From NCBI GenBank assembly GCA_029255685.2, contig CM055315.2, forward strand, positions 71,019,681 through 71,083,680: DNA of 64,000 nt, read 5' to 3'. The notes under the pieces were generated by a model that saw only the letters and a list, made by a program, of their open reading frames with translations, was not told where the DNA came from and did not search any database. Made by a program: the position numbers and the translations under genes. Position 1 is the stretch's first letter. Each line of letters starts with the position of its first letter. This stretch comes from Silene conica (Eukaryota > Streptophyta > Magnoliopsida > Caryophyllales > Caryophyllaceae). Of the stretch, positions 11,584 to 23,949 are shown one piece after another.

Positions 11584-12856
11584 TGTTGGGAAATGTGTCC
11601 TCAACAATAGTGCGATCACGTAATTAAATCTCATAACGAGAATGCGCAAGGGATGATACGAATTATTAGTCAACTGACCAACATTAATCGGTAATGATTG
11701 GCTAGCTAGAGTTTGACATTACTGTCGTATGACGGTGATGGTCAGTTGATCCCTTTAGGTCACACCTTTAGGACAATTCCCTTAATTGATAGAATGATCA
11801 AATGTATATTGATACGATTTGATCATATTCCTTAAACTCGTATATCGAGAAATTAGAGGTTAAATCTTAATGTAAGATTTATGTTTAAAATTGAAACGTA
11901 TCAATTGTTAAACATTAAACGATATTTTATAATATCGTAATTAGAATGAATTGGGTTATAATTATTACAAAGGTTGTAAATCGTATTGACGATAATTATA
12001 AATAATCATTTTACAATTGTAATTTGGAATTACTTGTCAATTGATAAAAATAATATTTATATGATAAATATTTATATAAAGATAATTATATTGTATTGTC
12101 TTGTGACATATTAGATGTCACATTTTATACAAGTTATACAATTGACAAAATTGTAAAATTAAGTCCATTTTATGGACTTAATAGCCGGTTATGGTGAAGG
12201 TGGGTGTGAGGTGTTTTAATTGTTAAATACACCCTTAATCATTATGTTTAATGTGTTGCCTAGAGAACACACACTACTAAGCCAACCTATATGCCTTGAG
12301 AAGAGAACTTGTCTCCCATTGAGGCTCCCTAAGCCGGCTCCCCTTTCCCCATGATCATGCTTATGAAAATATGATTATCTTAATTAAAGCATGCTTGATA
12401 TATATGTGAGATATATGTCATACTCATTTAAGTTCTTTTCTTCTTCTTCTTTTTGGCCGAAATATTCATACAAGAAGAGAGAAATTTTCAACCTCTAAAA
12501 TACTTATTATAAGATAATAACTTATACTATTTGTAGTATTAAAATTACATTCTAATAAGAGTGATTAGAATTATTTAAGGAAGAAACCGATTTCTAGTCT
12601 AGCAATTACAAGGCTTCGGTTTATTTGAGGGGTTGTCTTGGTGCATCCAAAGGAGGTATTCTAATTTGGGTACTTGGAGGATCATCCTTGCTAAGCTTGG
12701 ACCGAGTGTAAGAACACGGATTTCTCCTTATTTCCGCATATAGTAGCATGCATAAGATCTAATAAACGAGTTTATTTATAAGTTAATTAAAGAGTTAATT
12801 AAAGGTTTTGTTAGTATGACTAAAATTAGTTTATGAGCAACTAGTTAAACCTAACA
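11584..12856 (+). repeat. 5' LTR of the gag-only copia element
   Basis: 1,273 bp, starting TGTTGGGAAATGTGTCC and ending AACCTAACA, with AT-rich middle. It is nearly identical to 18600-19872. Confidence 0.93.
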
Positions 12857-12858
12857 AT

Positions 12859-12870
12859 TGGTATCAGAGC
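12859..12870 (+). other. primer-binding site (initiator Met tRNA)
   Basis: TGGTATCAGAGC, two bases after the 5' LTR, complementary to the 3' end of the plant initiator methionine tRNA, the usual primer of Ty1/copia elements. Confidence 0.9.
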
Positions 12871-15280
12871 AAGAGGTTGTTTGCATGCTTTCCGTTTATG
12901 TTTTTACGGAGTTATAGAGATAACAAAATAAAACTTGAAATTTTCGTTTAATATATGATAGCACGAAATTAATTTAGCATGAATACCTACTGTTTTCTAA
13001 AATGTTTTAGAATATTTGGAATATATTTTGCATGAATATTGATTATTGGTATATTAAATCTGGGTTTTAATATGTTTTAATGGTTAAAAATGTTTATTTT
13101 TGGGAAAAATATTTAAAATAAGCTTCTGGCCGAGATTTTTCAGTATGTTATCACATGTATTTTCTATAATATGAATATGATTTTTCGTAAATTATGGACT
13201 TATAAATCGTGTGATATGAATTTTAAGTGTTAAAATGCAAAAAGATGAATAAAAATGGGTTAAAATAGTTATATTATGAATTTGACTATAAAACTTTATG
13301 AGGATGTCACATGCAATATTTAAAATTTATGTTGAATTTTCCAGAAATTTATCTCAAATATTGCAATATTATAGATTTTTAATGTAAAAATCGGGTAATT
13401 AGTGACATAATTTCAACTTTAATAGTTTAAGTTGGAATTTGGCCATAAATATTTAACACGATGTCATATATATTATTTCCAGCATGTATAAAATTTTCGA
13501 TAATTTTATCTTATTTTATGCTTGAGAAATAATTTTAAGGGTTAAAATCGTACGATATATGACGTAAATCGTTAAAATTTGCAAATGTTGTTAAAATGGC
13601 CGAAAAATGTAACCCACATTAGTCATATATGATATGTTCATCTTGTAAATTATCTTGGGAGCCAAAAGTTTCAGATTTGATTTGATTTGATTTTATTTTA
13701 ATTTGTTAAAAGTAGCATTTAAAATTAAATAAAAAGAGTCATGCATTTAAATTTTCTGTCCATTTTGTGTTCTTAAAGTGTTTTGGAATGTGTAAAAATT
13801 TTATTAGTATTTAATTTGCATTTATGAAGTTAATTATTGAATTTTCCGACTTAAAATGCTCGTTTTACGTGTTATTTTCGAAATAATATTAAAACCGTAT
13901 AAATACTAATATTTTAATATTCTGAAAATTTTAAGAACATTCTGGATTTTTCAAAATTTGAATTTTGAATTTTCGAAATTGTAATGACTCTTTTGAATTT
14001 TATATTATTTTTCCCGAAAAACCGAGTAATACCGATCAATATTGAAATATATTAAGTTAAGTCATGTTCAAAGTTTGAGTAAGACTAAATTTTGAATCCT
14101 ATAAGAGTTGGGATGATTAACTTAAGGATGAAAACCGTTTCTTATAATGCATAGTGTTGTTAACCGTTAAAACACGCGATTCCATAAACCGAGGTTTGCG
14201 ATAACTATTTAAATAAGTGTTTTAAATAGGACGATTTGGCTTAGGGTTTGCATGTTAATTCATATTTATATAAGCATTGCATATTTTATATTATGAATGT
14301 CATGATTTATTTTACGTAATTTTGGGAATTATGTAATTTACTTAGTATGGCCTTAGTTTTAATCGGTATTTCCCGTAATGTAAGGGGTTACCGATTCGGT
14401 TGTAATTTTGTGATCTCGTATCACCCAATTGTAATTTATTTCTATTTTATAATGTATAAAGTAGACTAGAAAAGTTGTAATATTTGTAAAATCCGGAGTT
14501 CCTTGAAGACGGTGCCATTCGGAAAGGAGTTCCGATCAAGACGGTGTTTACCTCGAAGTGCGTGCCGCGTGAAGTTCAAGGGACCAAAGGAGTTGGTTTC
14601 CGAATTTGTACTTTTATTATTTCTTTTCTAGGAAAGGCCATACTAGGGTTTATTTATGCTTTTATTTTGCCTTTTATATGTTTGCATGCATAGCCAAATC
14701 GTCATACATCGTATCATGCATGTTTCGACCTAGTCGACCTAGTCTTTTATTTTATCGATAATTCACCGACTTAGTTCACTTAAAACGGAGATAGATAATA
14801 ATTTGACTAGATCTCTTACATATTAATATTGAGACTTAGCCTTACCAAATAGTACGGACCCATGAATCCCTTCTTCACAAGAACGTAGGCTCGACTATAC
14901 CGGGGTACTAAAATTGTCACGTTGGGTAAGTGGGGTAATAAGATTACACCTTGAAATTTGGTTGATCTCAACGAAAGTATTCGTAACCGTAGTTGCAATA
15001 AGTTCGGGCTAAAGATAATTTTAAGAAAATTGTCGACCGAGAGTTCTAAGAGTAGAACCGATTAAAGAGTTAATCCACCAAATTATACCAATACGGGTTG
15101 AATCGGCTACACGTGCCCGGATTAGTATGGGTTTGGGTCTCGGGATTGTTTACTTAATTGGGTAAGAGATCATTAAGTAAATACATAACTAAACTTGTTA
15201 AAGTTTCTAGTTTAAAATTATGAATTTAAAATGACGTTGTTTTTCCTTTTATTATTGTAGTTTAATTTTCAACATCGACT
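12871..15280 (+). other. leader of the gag-only copia element
   Basis: About 2.4 kb of AT-rich sequence without a usable frame, between primer site and gag start codon. Long leaders like this are common in LARD-type elements. Nothing else recognisable. Confidence 0.6.
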
Positions 15281-16216
15281 ATGGCAACCAACGCTCCACC
15301 TCTCACTAACGTATCATGGCTTCGATCCTTTATGGATCGTTGTAAACTCGATAAGCATGGTTCCAATTTTAAGGATTGGGATGCGCAATTGCTTTTGGCC
15401 GCTCAAGGTGACGATAAGAGTCGTTACCTATCCGAAGCCGCTCCTCCCGCTCCGACCGCTCGTTCGTCGGTCCAAACTCGTGAGGCCTATGAAGCCTACA
15501 TGAAAGAGTCCTCCGCTCTTAAAAATGTGCTCATCTTCTCCATGGAGCCGGATCTCCAAAGGAGTATGATTAAGTTGACCACATCATATGAGATATACAC
15601 CAAGCTTGCGACCATGTTTTCGCAAACTCCTAGGGTGATTCAATATGAGGCGGCTTCCGCCTTCTTTGACATAACTTTCAAGGAAGGGCAAAAGATAAGC
15701 CCTCATGTGCTCAAACTAGTTGAGCTCGCGGAGACTCTAAAAGCTCAAGATGTTGATGTTCCCGACTCTCTTATCATTGACCGAGTTCTTCACTCGCTCA
15801 ATAAGGTTAAGGCGTATGCTCAATTCCGGGTGAATTTCAATATGCGAAACCAAGAGACCACGTTGGACGAGTTGCATAAGATGCTAGTCCAAGCCGAAAG
15901 GGACATGGGACTTCATGAAAGTTCCACCAAGGATGTTTTGAACATCGAAAAGAAAGGGAAAACGAGCTTCAAGAGGAATGCCTCTAAAGGCAAGGGCAAG
16001 AAAACGTTCAAGCCCAAGGCGACCAAAGAAAAGACCTTTTCGAAAGGCGCTTCCACCTCGTCTTTAAAAGAGCAAGACAAGTGCCATTATTGCACGAGGA
16101 TCGGTCATTGGAAGAGAAATTGCCCCAAATACTTAAGCGATCTCAAAAATGGGAAGGCAACCGCCGTAGGTAATAATTCTCGTTATGATTCATGTCATTT
16201 ATCAACTTATGTATAG
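15281..16216 (+). CDS. copia gag polyprotein
   Basis: One open frame of 311 residues starting MATNAPPLTNVSWLRSFMDR. Residues about 20-210 form a copia-type gag core (retrotran_gag/UBN2-like: KDWDAQLLLAAQ, SSALKNVLIFSMEPDL, YEIYTKLATMF). A lysine-rich stretch follows (about 225-265), then one CCHC zinc knuckle, CHYCTRIGHWKRNC, at about residue 270. Gag builds the virus-like particle and binds the RNA. The frame ends soon after the knuckle, where an autonomous element would continue into protease. It is the only gene of the element and looks whole. Confidence 0.88.
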   Translation: MATNAPPLTNVSWLRSFMDRCKLDKHGSNFKDWDAQLLLAAQGDDKSRYLSEAAPPAPTARSSVQTREAYEAYMKESSALKNVLIFSMEPDLQRSMIKLTTSYEIYTKLATMFSQTPRVIQYEAASAFFDITFKEGQKISPHVLKLVELAETLKAQDVDVPDSLIIDRVLHSLNKVKAYAQFRVNFNMRNQETTLDELHKMLVQAERDMGLHESSTKDVLNIEKKGKTSFKRNASKGKGKKTFKPKATKEKTFSKGASTSSLKEQDKCHYCTRIGHWKRNCPKYLSDLKNGKATAVGNNSRYDSCHLSTYV

Positions 16217-18588
16217 TGATACAAATGTGTTGATATTTACCCTTTTTAAATGTTTTAAAGGGACGCCTCCTAATAATGATAAGGGCAAGGAGAAGGAAGC
16301 ATGAGGTTCCTTACTTGGATGGCTCCGGTATCATCCAATTGATCGAAGACTTGAAGAGCTAGGCTCTAATTTTCATATTGTCTTCTTTCATATTTTGCAT
16401 TTATTTATGGAACAATTTATTTTCTTGTAAGACAAGGATTAAAATCCTAAAACAATGGTTGTAGTTTTGGATATTGGTGACTTGGTTTTCAACCCGAGTC
16501 ACTACTTTTGTTCTTAATCAATGTTTTGATTTCTCAAATAAATCGCATACCTTGTTTAAACATGAATAATAGTGATTTTTATCACGCAACAAACTATTGA
16601 TACGATCAATATAATATAATCAAAGAGTTGATTAAAACGGAGAACTACACCCCATGAGATAAATTCAATCAAAATGGGACTATATCAGTTCATTATAAGA
16701 TTTTCATTTTAAGTGAAAATGAGAATGTATTCATTACACCTATCAAACTTCAAACATTCAGATACATTGGTTAATCGAAATAGCTATCCTTAAACGAATA
16801 AAGGTTATTGTTAGAAGGATAGAGTGGGAGAAAATATTTCGCTCCAAACCAATGATGAAAATAAAGGAAGGATCTTAGAGAAGATTCCTTACTTGGGAGT
16901 CTTGAGAAGAGCCCTAAATGATTTGAAGAAACTACGAGAGGACACTGAAGAAACTACGGGAGGACACTCGAAGAAAGGTTCTTTATGTTCATTGTTTCAT
17001 AAAGAGGAAACATGAAACCCCGTATGACATCGGAAGGAAAACGGTTCCTTAATAAATGATTTTTCTAAGTTTATAAGATAAAAGAGAAGAAATCATATCA
17101 ATCCTCTCAATGTAGTTATAAAGAAATTATCATGTCATTTTCGTCTCAAGGAAACGAAGACATTATAAGAAGGTAATGATTGATTGAATGGAAACAGATC
17201 ACTATAGGGATAGTGATAGTGATAATGATTCAAGTAATAGTTTAACATGCGAGAAATGAAAGGTTCATTTAAGATATCGAGAGATATTGATTTTAGTGGG
17301 AGCGATTTTCATTAAAAGAATTAAGCCTACCATTTAGAGAGAATGGGTGATTCTTTAAGGTGTAAAGAATAAGAGGTTTTCAATTCTAGATGATCAAATA
17401 CCTTATATCATAAGATGATGGAGCTTTACGGGAAGGTTTATTATATGGATAATAAAAGGTCGCCCACTAGAAGTTAGAATGGTTGGATACATCATTCATA
17501 ACGATGAATGAAACCATTATCAAATAGCCAAGATGAGTGAAAATTATTAGAATGATGAAATCATAAATAGACTACAATAAAGTTTTCAGTACATAAGTGA
17601 CTGTATATCGATACGTCACAAGTTATAAGATAACAGTGGGAGCTTTCCTCCGGAAAGGAAACTCAAAATCTAGAAAGAGTTCTAGATATGTACTCAAATA
17701 GAATCATATTATACGGGATAATATGAGAACAAAGGATACCAAAAGTTGTAAGTTTTGCTATCATGAATAAAGGTTATTCGCATGAATAAAGGTTATTCGC
17801 AAAACACTAATACAAATAGATGATTGTGCATCAAAATGCAATGTAATAGTGTTGACTATTGTTGCATGACAACATCATTTGAGTTATGATTAACTCAAAA
17901 ATGAAAGATACTTTGTCAGAATCCAAATGGGTTGTATGAGACAATATTGAACCCCATAAGTGAACTGGATTGACTTAGTATGGCCCCTAGCCGCTTACAT
18001 GAGGTGACATCTCGAAGCGACTAGAGTGTAAGGCGATTGATGGCAAGTTCAAGTGCCATAGAGTCATATGTGATGACTAGTCGATCACATAGGCAGACTG
18101 TAAGAGACACTCTGTCGGGCAATGTGACCGCTTATAGAGTTCTGGAAATTTTATAGCCGGGTCGTGGCGAGAGCTGCTATAGTATTCTTGTGAGTCAATT
18201 CTTAGACTAAAGACTACTCTCCCAAGATGGTACAGTTTAGGCATAACTTTGATCCATTCTCTACGACTTTTCGTAACTGGAGTCAAATGGGATTGTTTTG
18301 GGTTGTGACTAACTGTGACTAGTTGAAGGAAGTAGTGCGATAGAAATTGTCCACCCCTTGTCAGGGTTGTTCAAATCTCAGGGCCACTCGAGGAGAAATT
18401 AATTGGAAATGCGTGGCCACGCTCGGAAGGTATCTATGGTAGATAATTCCGGTCAGACAGTTATTCTCCAGATCGAGGAAACCACTCATGATATGATCGA
18501 ATGCAAGTACGACCTTAGAGAGACACCTTGCATTGAGTGGGAGATTGTAATAGGACAAGAGAATTGGTGACGCACACTTGTCGAGGAC
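16217..18588 (+). other. pol-less 3' half of the gag-only copia element
   Basis: About 2.4 kb with no supported gene; the only frames are short and lack domain motifs. No trace of the integrase, reverse transcriptase or RNase H signatures of copia pol was seen on either strand. Two adjacent copies of CATGAATAAAGGTTATTCGC occur near 17763-17800. Confidence 0.6.
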
Positions 18589-18599
18589 AAGTGGGAGAT
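18589..18599 (+). other. polypurine tract of the gag-only copia element
   Basis: AAGTGGGAGAT directly before the right LTR, the standard copia second-strand primer. Confidence 0.85.
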
Positions 18600-19872
18600 T
18601 GTTGGGAAATGTGTCCTCAACAATAGTGCGATCACGTAATTAAATCTCATAACGAGAATGCGCAAGGGATGATACGAATTATTAGTCAACTGACCAACAT
18701 TAATCGGTAATGATTGGCTAGCTAGAGTTTGACATTACTGTCGTATGACGGTGATGGTCAGTTGATCCCTTTAGGTCACACCTTTAGGACAATTCCCTTA
18801 ATTGATAGAATGATCAAATGTATATTGATACGATTTGATCATATTCCTTAAACTCGTATATCGAGAAATTAGAGGTTAAATCTTAATGTAAGATTTATGT
18901 TTAAAATTGAAACGTATCAATTGTTAAACATTAAACGATATTTTATAATATCGTAATTAGAATGAATTGGGTTATAATTATTACAAAGGTTGTAAATCGT
19001 ATTGACGATAATTATAAATAATCATTTTACAATTGTAATTTCGAATTACTTGTCAATTGATAAAAATAATATTTATATGATAAATATTTATATAAAGATA
19101 ATTATATGGTATTGTCTTGTGACATATTAGATGTCACATTTTATACAAGTTATACAATTGACAAAATTGTAAAATTAAGTCCATTTTATGGACTTAATAG
19201 CCGGTTATGGTGAAGGTGGGTGTGAGGTGTTTTAATTGTTAAATACACCCTTAATCATTATGTTTAATGTGTTGCCTAGAGAACACACACTACTAAGCCA
19301 ACCTATATGCCTTGAGAAGAGAACTTGTCTCCCATTGAGGCTCCCTAAGCCGGCTCCCCTTTCCCCATGAGCATGCTTATGAAAATATGATTATCTTAAT
19401 TAAAGCATGCTTGATATATATGTGAGATATATGTCATACTCATTTAAGTTCTTTTCTTCTTCTTCTTTTTGGCCGAAATATTCATACAAGAAGAGAGAAA
19501 TTTTCAACCTCTAAAATACTTATTATAAGATAATAACTTATACTATTTGTAGTATTAAAATTACATTCTAATAAGAGTGATTAGAATTATTTAAGGAAGA
19601 AACCGATTTCTAGTCTAGCAATTACAAGGCTTCGGTTTATTTGAGGGGTTGTCTTGGTGCATCCAAAGGAGGTATTCTAATTTGGGTACTTGGAGGATCA
19701 TCCTTGCTAAGCTTGGACCGAGTGTAAGAACACGGATTTCTCCTTATTTCCGCATATAGTAGCATGCATAAGATCTAATAAACGAGTTTATTTATAAGTT
19801 AATTAAAGAGTTAATTAAAGGTTTTGTTAGTATGACTAAAATTAGTTTATGAGCAACTAGTTAAACCTAACA
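18600..19872 (+). repeat. 3' LTR of the gag-only copia element
   Basis: 1,273 bp, differing from the left LTR at about three positions by eye; followed by target duplication CGTCT. Confidence 0.93.
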
Positions 19873-20923
19873 CGTCTAACATTCCTGACAAGTCAGAGTC
19901 TGGGAATGGGTACTTCTTTGCTTGTAACTCCTCCAAGGTAGGCTTCTCTCGTTGATAGTTGTAAGCAAACTTCTCTTTCTTCTTCTCGTACTTGGGTTTG
20001 GACGAGATCTTCACAGGCGCACTACTGGTCTCAACGGCCATTGTTTCCTTTGTTGATGACCTAGAGCTCTTATCAGTTTTCTTGAACTCCTTCTTTTCAC
20101 TGGTTGCCTTGGAAGACGTTGATCGAGACTTGTCACGTCCTTTGATTGTGATCTCCATATCATGAGCGCGGGTCGCCAGTTCTTGAAAACTTCTTGGCCT
20201 AATCCCCTTCAAGATATAGAGAATATCCCAGCTCATCCCATTGATGCACATCTCAACTGCTGAGGTTTCACTTAAGCGATCCTTGCATTCCAGGCTCAAC
20301 GCACGCCACCTGTTGATGTAGTCCACGACAGGTTCATCTTCCCATTGGATTGTATTTGTCAACTCACTCATGCTGACGACACGCCTGGTGCTGTAGAATC
20401 TGTTGAGGAATTCATCTTCCATGCGACCCCAGCTGTCAATTGACTCAGAATCCAGATCCGTATACCAGTCAAACGCAAGTCCTTTGAGAGAGCGCACAAA
20501 TTGCTTTACCAAGCAATCACCTTCAGTTCCGGCGTTGCTGCATGTCTCGACGAAGTGGGCAATGTGTTGTTTTGGATTTCCCTTTCCGTCGAACTGTTGA
20601 AACTTTGGAGGTTGATAACCAGAAGGCATGCGTAAACAGTCAATCCTCTTGGTATAAGGCTTGATGTAACGTCCATTGCTTGCTGAGCTGTTGTCTAGCT
20701 GGCTCTTGATGGTCCTTGCTATTAGCTCCTGAAGCTTTTCCTCAGTGAAGGCGCCGACTTCATTAGTTGGCTTTCCACCGTCTTCCTTGCCAACATCTTT
20801 GTCGCTATCATCCTCCTCCTCAGTGTCAGCATATTCGCTCTCAGCCTTCTTGTCACGGAGCGCCACCACCTCTTTTTGGAGCTCGTCAATCTTCTTGTTC
20901 TTCTCCTCATTTTCCTTCATCAT
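19873..20923 (-). CDS. Retand-like gag, middle part
   Basis: Minus-strand gag section lying between the copia and Athila insertions. It contains an acidic coiled-coil-like start (KENEEKNKKIDELQKEVVALRDKK) and the retrotransposon gag core (PPKFQQFDGKGNPKQHIAHF, VRSLKGLAFDWYTDL, WGRMEDEFLNRFYSTRR, YINRWRALSLECKD). Its sense-upstream neighbour is at 34747-35177 and its downstream neighbour at 10240-11578. It forms the particle shell of the element. Confidence 0.85.
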
Positions 20924-22208
20924 TGACACCCGTCGTTGAGGGGTGCCAAAGATAAGATTTATAAAACCTCAGCTTAAACTCAGATAGGATAAGTCAAGGG
21001 TCGAACCACAGAGAGATAGGGTAAATTATGTTTGTAAATTTAGAGTCTATTGCAAGTAACCGAAAAAGGGAGGTTTTGAATTGGGGTTTAAACTAACAAC
21101 TAAGGTAATAAACTAACAAGAAAATTAAAATAAGATAAAAAAAAGGGGATTAGGAACTTTGGTTCCCCATGGTCAAAACAGGTCAATGAGAGGTAAGATA
21201 ATCAAATAACACAATCCCAAGGAACAAAGAATAAACCTTTTGGTCAATATTCTACCCAATCCTTACGGTCTTAGGGTTCCTAGAAAAGCACTAAACTTTC
21301 GTTCAAGGGCTATCCCAAAGTTGTTGTTAAACTAATCCTAATAATCTTTCAATCCTAAGGATTAGTTCATCAACAACAATGGGGGATTGGTAATTTAATC
21401 ATCAAACTTATCAAAGTCAAGTCTTTACATGGTTCCCCTAATTCCTAATCACAAGAATTAGCTATGCATACTTTTTATCATGGAACTAACAATTACCAAG
21501 AATATTAAAGAGATGAACATAATCAAATATGATAATAAAAGGGTAAACATGAAATAAGAAATAACAACAAGATGAATAACAAGATTGAATAAAAAGGAAA
21601 GATTGAATCGTGACAAACTTACAACTTGAATGGAAAATCTAAGAATAAAGATGAAAGCTTGGTACCAAAATCTAACAATGGAGTTTATTTCTCTAATTGG
21701 GGCTGCATTACCTAATTTTCGAGTTTTGGGTCTCCTTAAATAAGAATTGTTACAAGATTAGGAAAAATAGAAAATAAAACAGAAGTCTTCGAAACCGGGT
21801 CTGGTCGGTCGACCTAATTTGTCGGTCGGTCGACCGACTCTGCCAACGCGGATTTATTTTCATGCGAATTTGGGCTTCTGTGGAGAACTGGGCCTGTTTA
21901 CGTACTTGACATCGGTCGGTCGACCACTATCGCAGGTCGGTCGACCGCTTCTCGTCCTTTACAGCTTCGATTTGGCCCGAAAATAATACTTGAGTGCACC
22001 ATCTGATTCCTTGCTCCATACTAGTACTCAAAACAGCTTCCTAAAGGCAAATAAAGCTTGGTTTTGCTCACTTCCGCGTATTCCTACATATAAAACATAG
22101 AAATGCCAAAGTAAACCGTTTCGGGAGAAAAAGCAACTAAAAGTCACGAAAGTGTAAGAAAATACGTGCCAAAAGAGTAAATAAAATGCATAAAATAGGC
22201 ACGTATCA
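20924..22208 (-). repeat. 3' LTR of the Athila element
   Basis: About 1,285 bp, nearly identical to 33463-34746. It contains two 33-bp paired-palindrome modules (21803-21835 and 21914-21946). Confidence 0.93.
21803..21946. repeat. two paired-palindrome modules in the Athila 3' LTR
   Basis: GGTCGGTCGACC occurs at 21803 and 21824, and again at 21914 and 21935: each pair has a 21-bp period with a 9-bp spacer whose sequence differs between pairs. Confidence 0.9.
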
Positions 22209-22222
22209 AACTCCCCAAACCA
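22209..22222 (-). other. polypurine tract of the Athila element
   Basis: On the minus strand GGTTTGGGGAGTTT runs straight into the TGATACG start of the 3' LTR. Confidence 0.75.
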
Positions 22223-23949
22223 AACCTTGCTTGTCCTCAAGCAAGCACTAAGACTCAAAAGAAAATAAAACTTCTAATGGAACGGATTTCATACTTTTCA
22301 CAACCAAACACAACACTATGCTTAACCAATTTAATGCATCCTTCAACTATAGTCAAACATAATGTCAAAAGCAAAACGAATTAAACATGTTGTAAAAGCA
22401 TGCTAAAATTTCGACCTTGCAAGACCCATTCTAATTGGACTCTCGCGGTACGCTCGAGAAACTCATGAAAGCAAAGGGTCAAATGTATATGTGAAAGATA
22501 AGAAGATAAATAAAAGTAAAGACTCTCACCTAACTACGACCCGTAAGAACATGCCTGCAATCTAACATGAATAAAATCTCTACAACCGTACATATGCATT
22601 CCCACACTAGATAACCATGACACATGCCGAGGCAAATTTGGGATTGTGAGGCTAAAGGTAAGAAGAGGCTTAAGATAAGTTATGGGAAGAGGGGTTAAAC
22701 CGAGCTAACAACCATCTATCCACACTATAAGATCACTTCTTATTATTTTTTTATTTTTTTTTTTTCTTTCATACATGCCAATGCTCAAAGTTTTGGAGCA
22801 AAAATCACAAATCTTCCAACTTTTTTTTTTTTCTTTTTCTTCCCCTCTTTTTTCTTTTCTCTTTTTTTTTCAGAAAAACTAACCTATCCAACGGTCCTGG
22901 TCGACCGACCAGGAAAACTGGTCGACCGACCAGCCTTGAAAACAGGCTGTTTCGTCTTTGTTTTTTTTTCACGTCTCTTTCGTTATTTTTTTTTTTTTTT
23001 TCTATCATTCTCCCAAAATCAAAATTTATCAATGAAGCATGCACCAAAGGATGGCAAGAAAACAGTCCCATCACTAATTAACTAGCTCGGCTAGGGTAGG
23101 CAATTTTTAGAATGTAGCAAAGGGGTAAAAGAATTCAATTTGGCTATGTGAGGATAATGGGAATAATGAGAAAGGGGTACCTCTACCACATGTGTCAACA
23201 AACCACAAAACCGAATGCATACAGGTATTAAGAAGACAAAATTCATGTTTATGCATATTGATGTAACATGCCTCAAGAGGAGAAACTACTCACAACCTAT
23301 ATGAAATCGGTCATGGATGTCACCGATTTATTAAGCTCTAAACCTTAGAATATGTAGTAGCTTGACAAGAAGAGAGTCAAGTCTAATAATTTAGCATGAA
23401 ATCAACAAAAACTCGTAGATAATGCAAAAGACTAGCTTGAAAATTTTTGAAAAAATGCAAGGCAAAGCAATATGTGATATGTGAGGCATAACTAGTATTT
23501 ATCCGTTCCGACTCGACCTAAAAACTTAAGACAGAGAAGAACGCGCGACAGGGAAGAACACGCGACAAGAGAGGATGAAAACAAGAAAAACACCTAAAGG
23601 TATGAAAAACAAAAGACACAAAAACAATTGCATACTCACAAAGGAGTATGCAAACACCCTCCCCAAACCAAAACGCACAATGCCCCCATTGTGCTCATCA
23701 GCATATAACCACAGCAAAGGGATGGGGGTAGGCGAAAAAGAAGCAAACAAAGAAAGGAAAAGGAAAAAGACTAGAAACTACAAAAAGAGTCTAAGGAGGA
23801 AGGAGGGGAAAACTGGAAATCGAAAGAGGAAAATTGGAAATCTAAGGGAGGAAAACACTTACAAAATAAATGTGGACCTCCCCAAACCGAACCAAGGAAA
23901 GGGGACCTCCCCAAACCGAACCCCAAAGAGGGTAAGGTTAAGCATGTCC
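22223..23949 (-). other. Athila 3' untranslated region
   Basis: About 1.7 kb without a supported gene. It holds long T/A tracts (22740-22870, 22960-23010) and one paired-palindrome module at 22899-22931 (GGTCGACCGACC twice, 21 bp apart). Confidence 0.6.

Larger units (their letters stand above)
11584..19872 (+). mobile_element. non-autonomous Ty1/copia element, gag only (TR-GAG/LARD-like)
   Basis: Two 1,273-bp LTRs (11584-12856, 18600-19872; TGTTGGG...TAACA) flanked by a perfect target duplication CGTCT (11579-11583 and 19873-19877). A methionine-initiator-type primer site follows the left LTR and a purine tract precedes the right one. Between them are a 2.4-kb leader, one open gag and 2.4 kb without any protease, integrase, reverse transcriptase or RNase H that I can see. 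LTRs differ at about 3 sites, suggesting about 0.1 million years. It therefore looks whole for an element that depends on another's enzymes. It lies inside gag of the Retand-like element. Confidence 0.92.

Noticed and set aside
15281-16216. Host gene for a CCHC zinc-knuckle protein
   Set aside because: It lies between matching LTRs with primer site, purine tract and target duplication, so it is element gag.
16824-17015. Small plus-strand frame inside the copia element
   Set aside because: 63 codons, no motif, in the noncoding half of the element.
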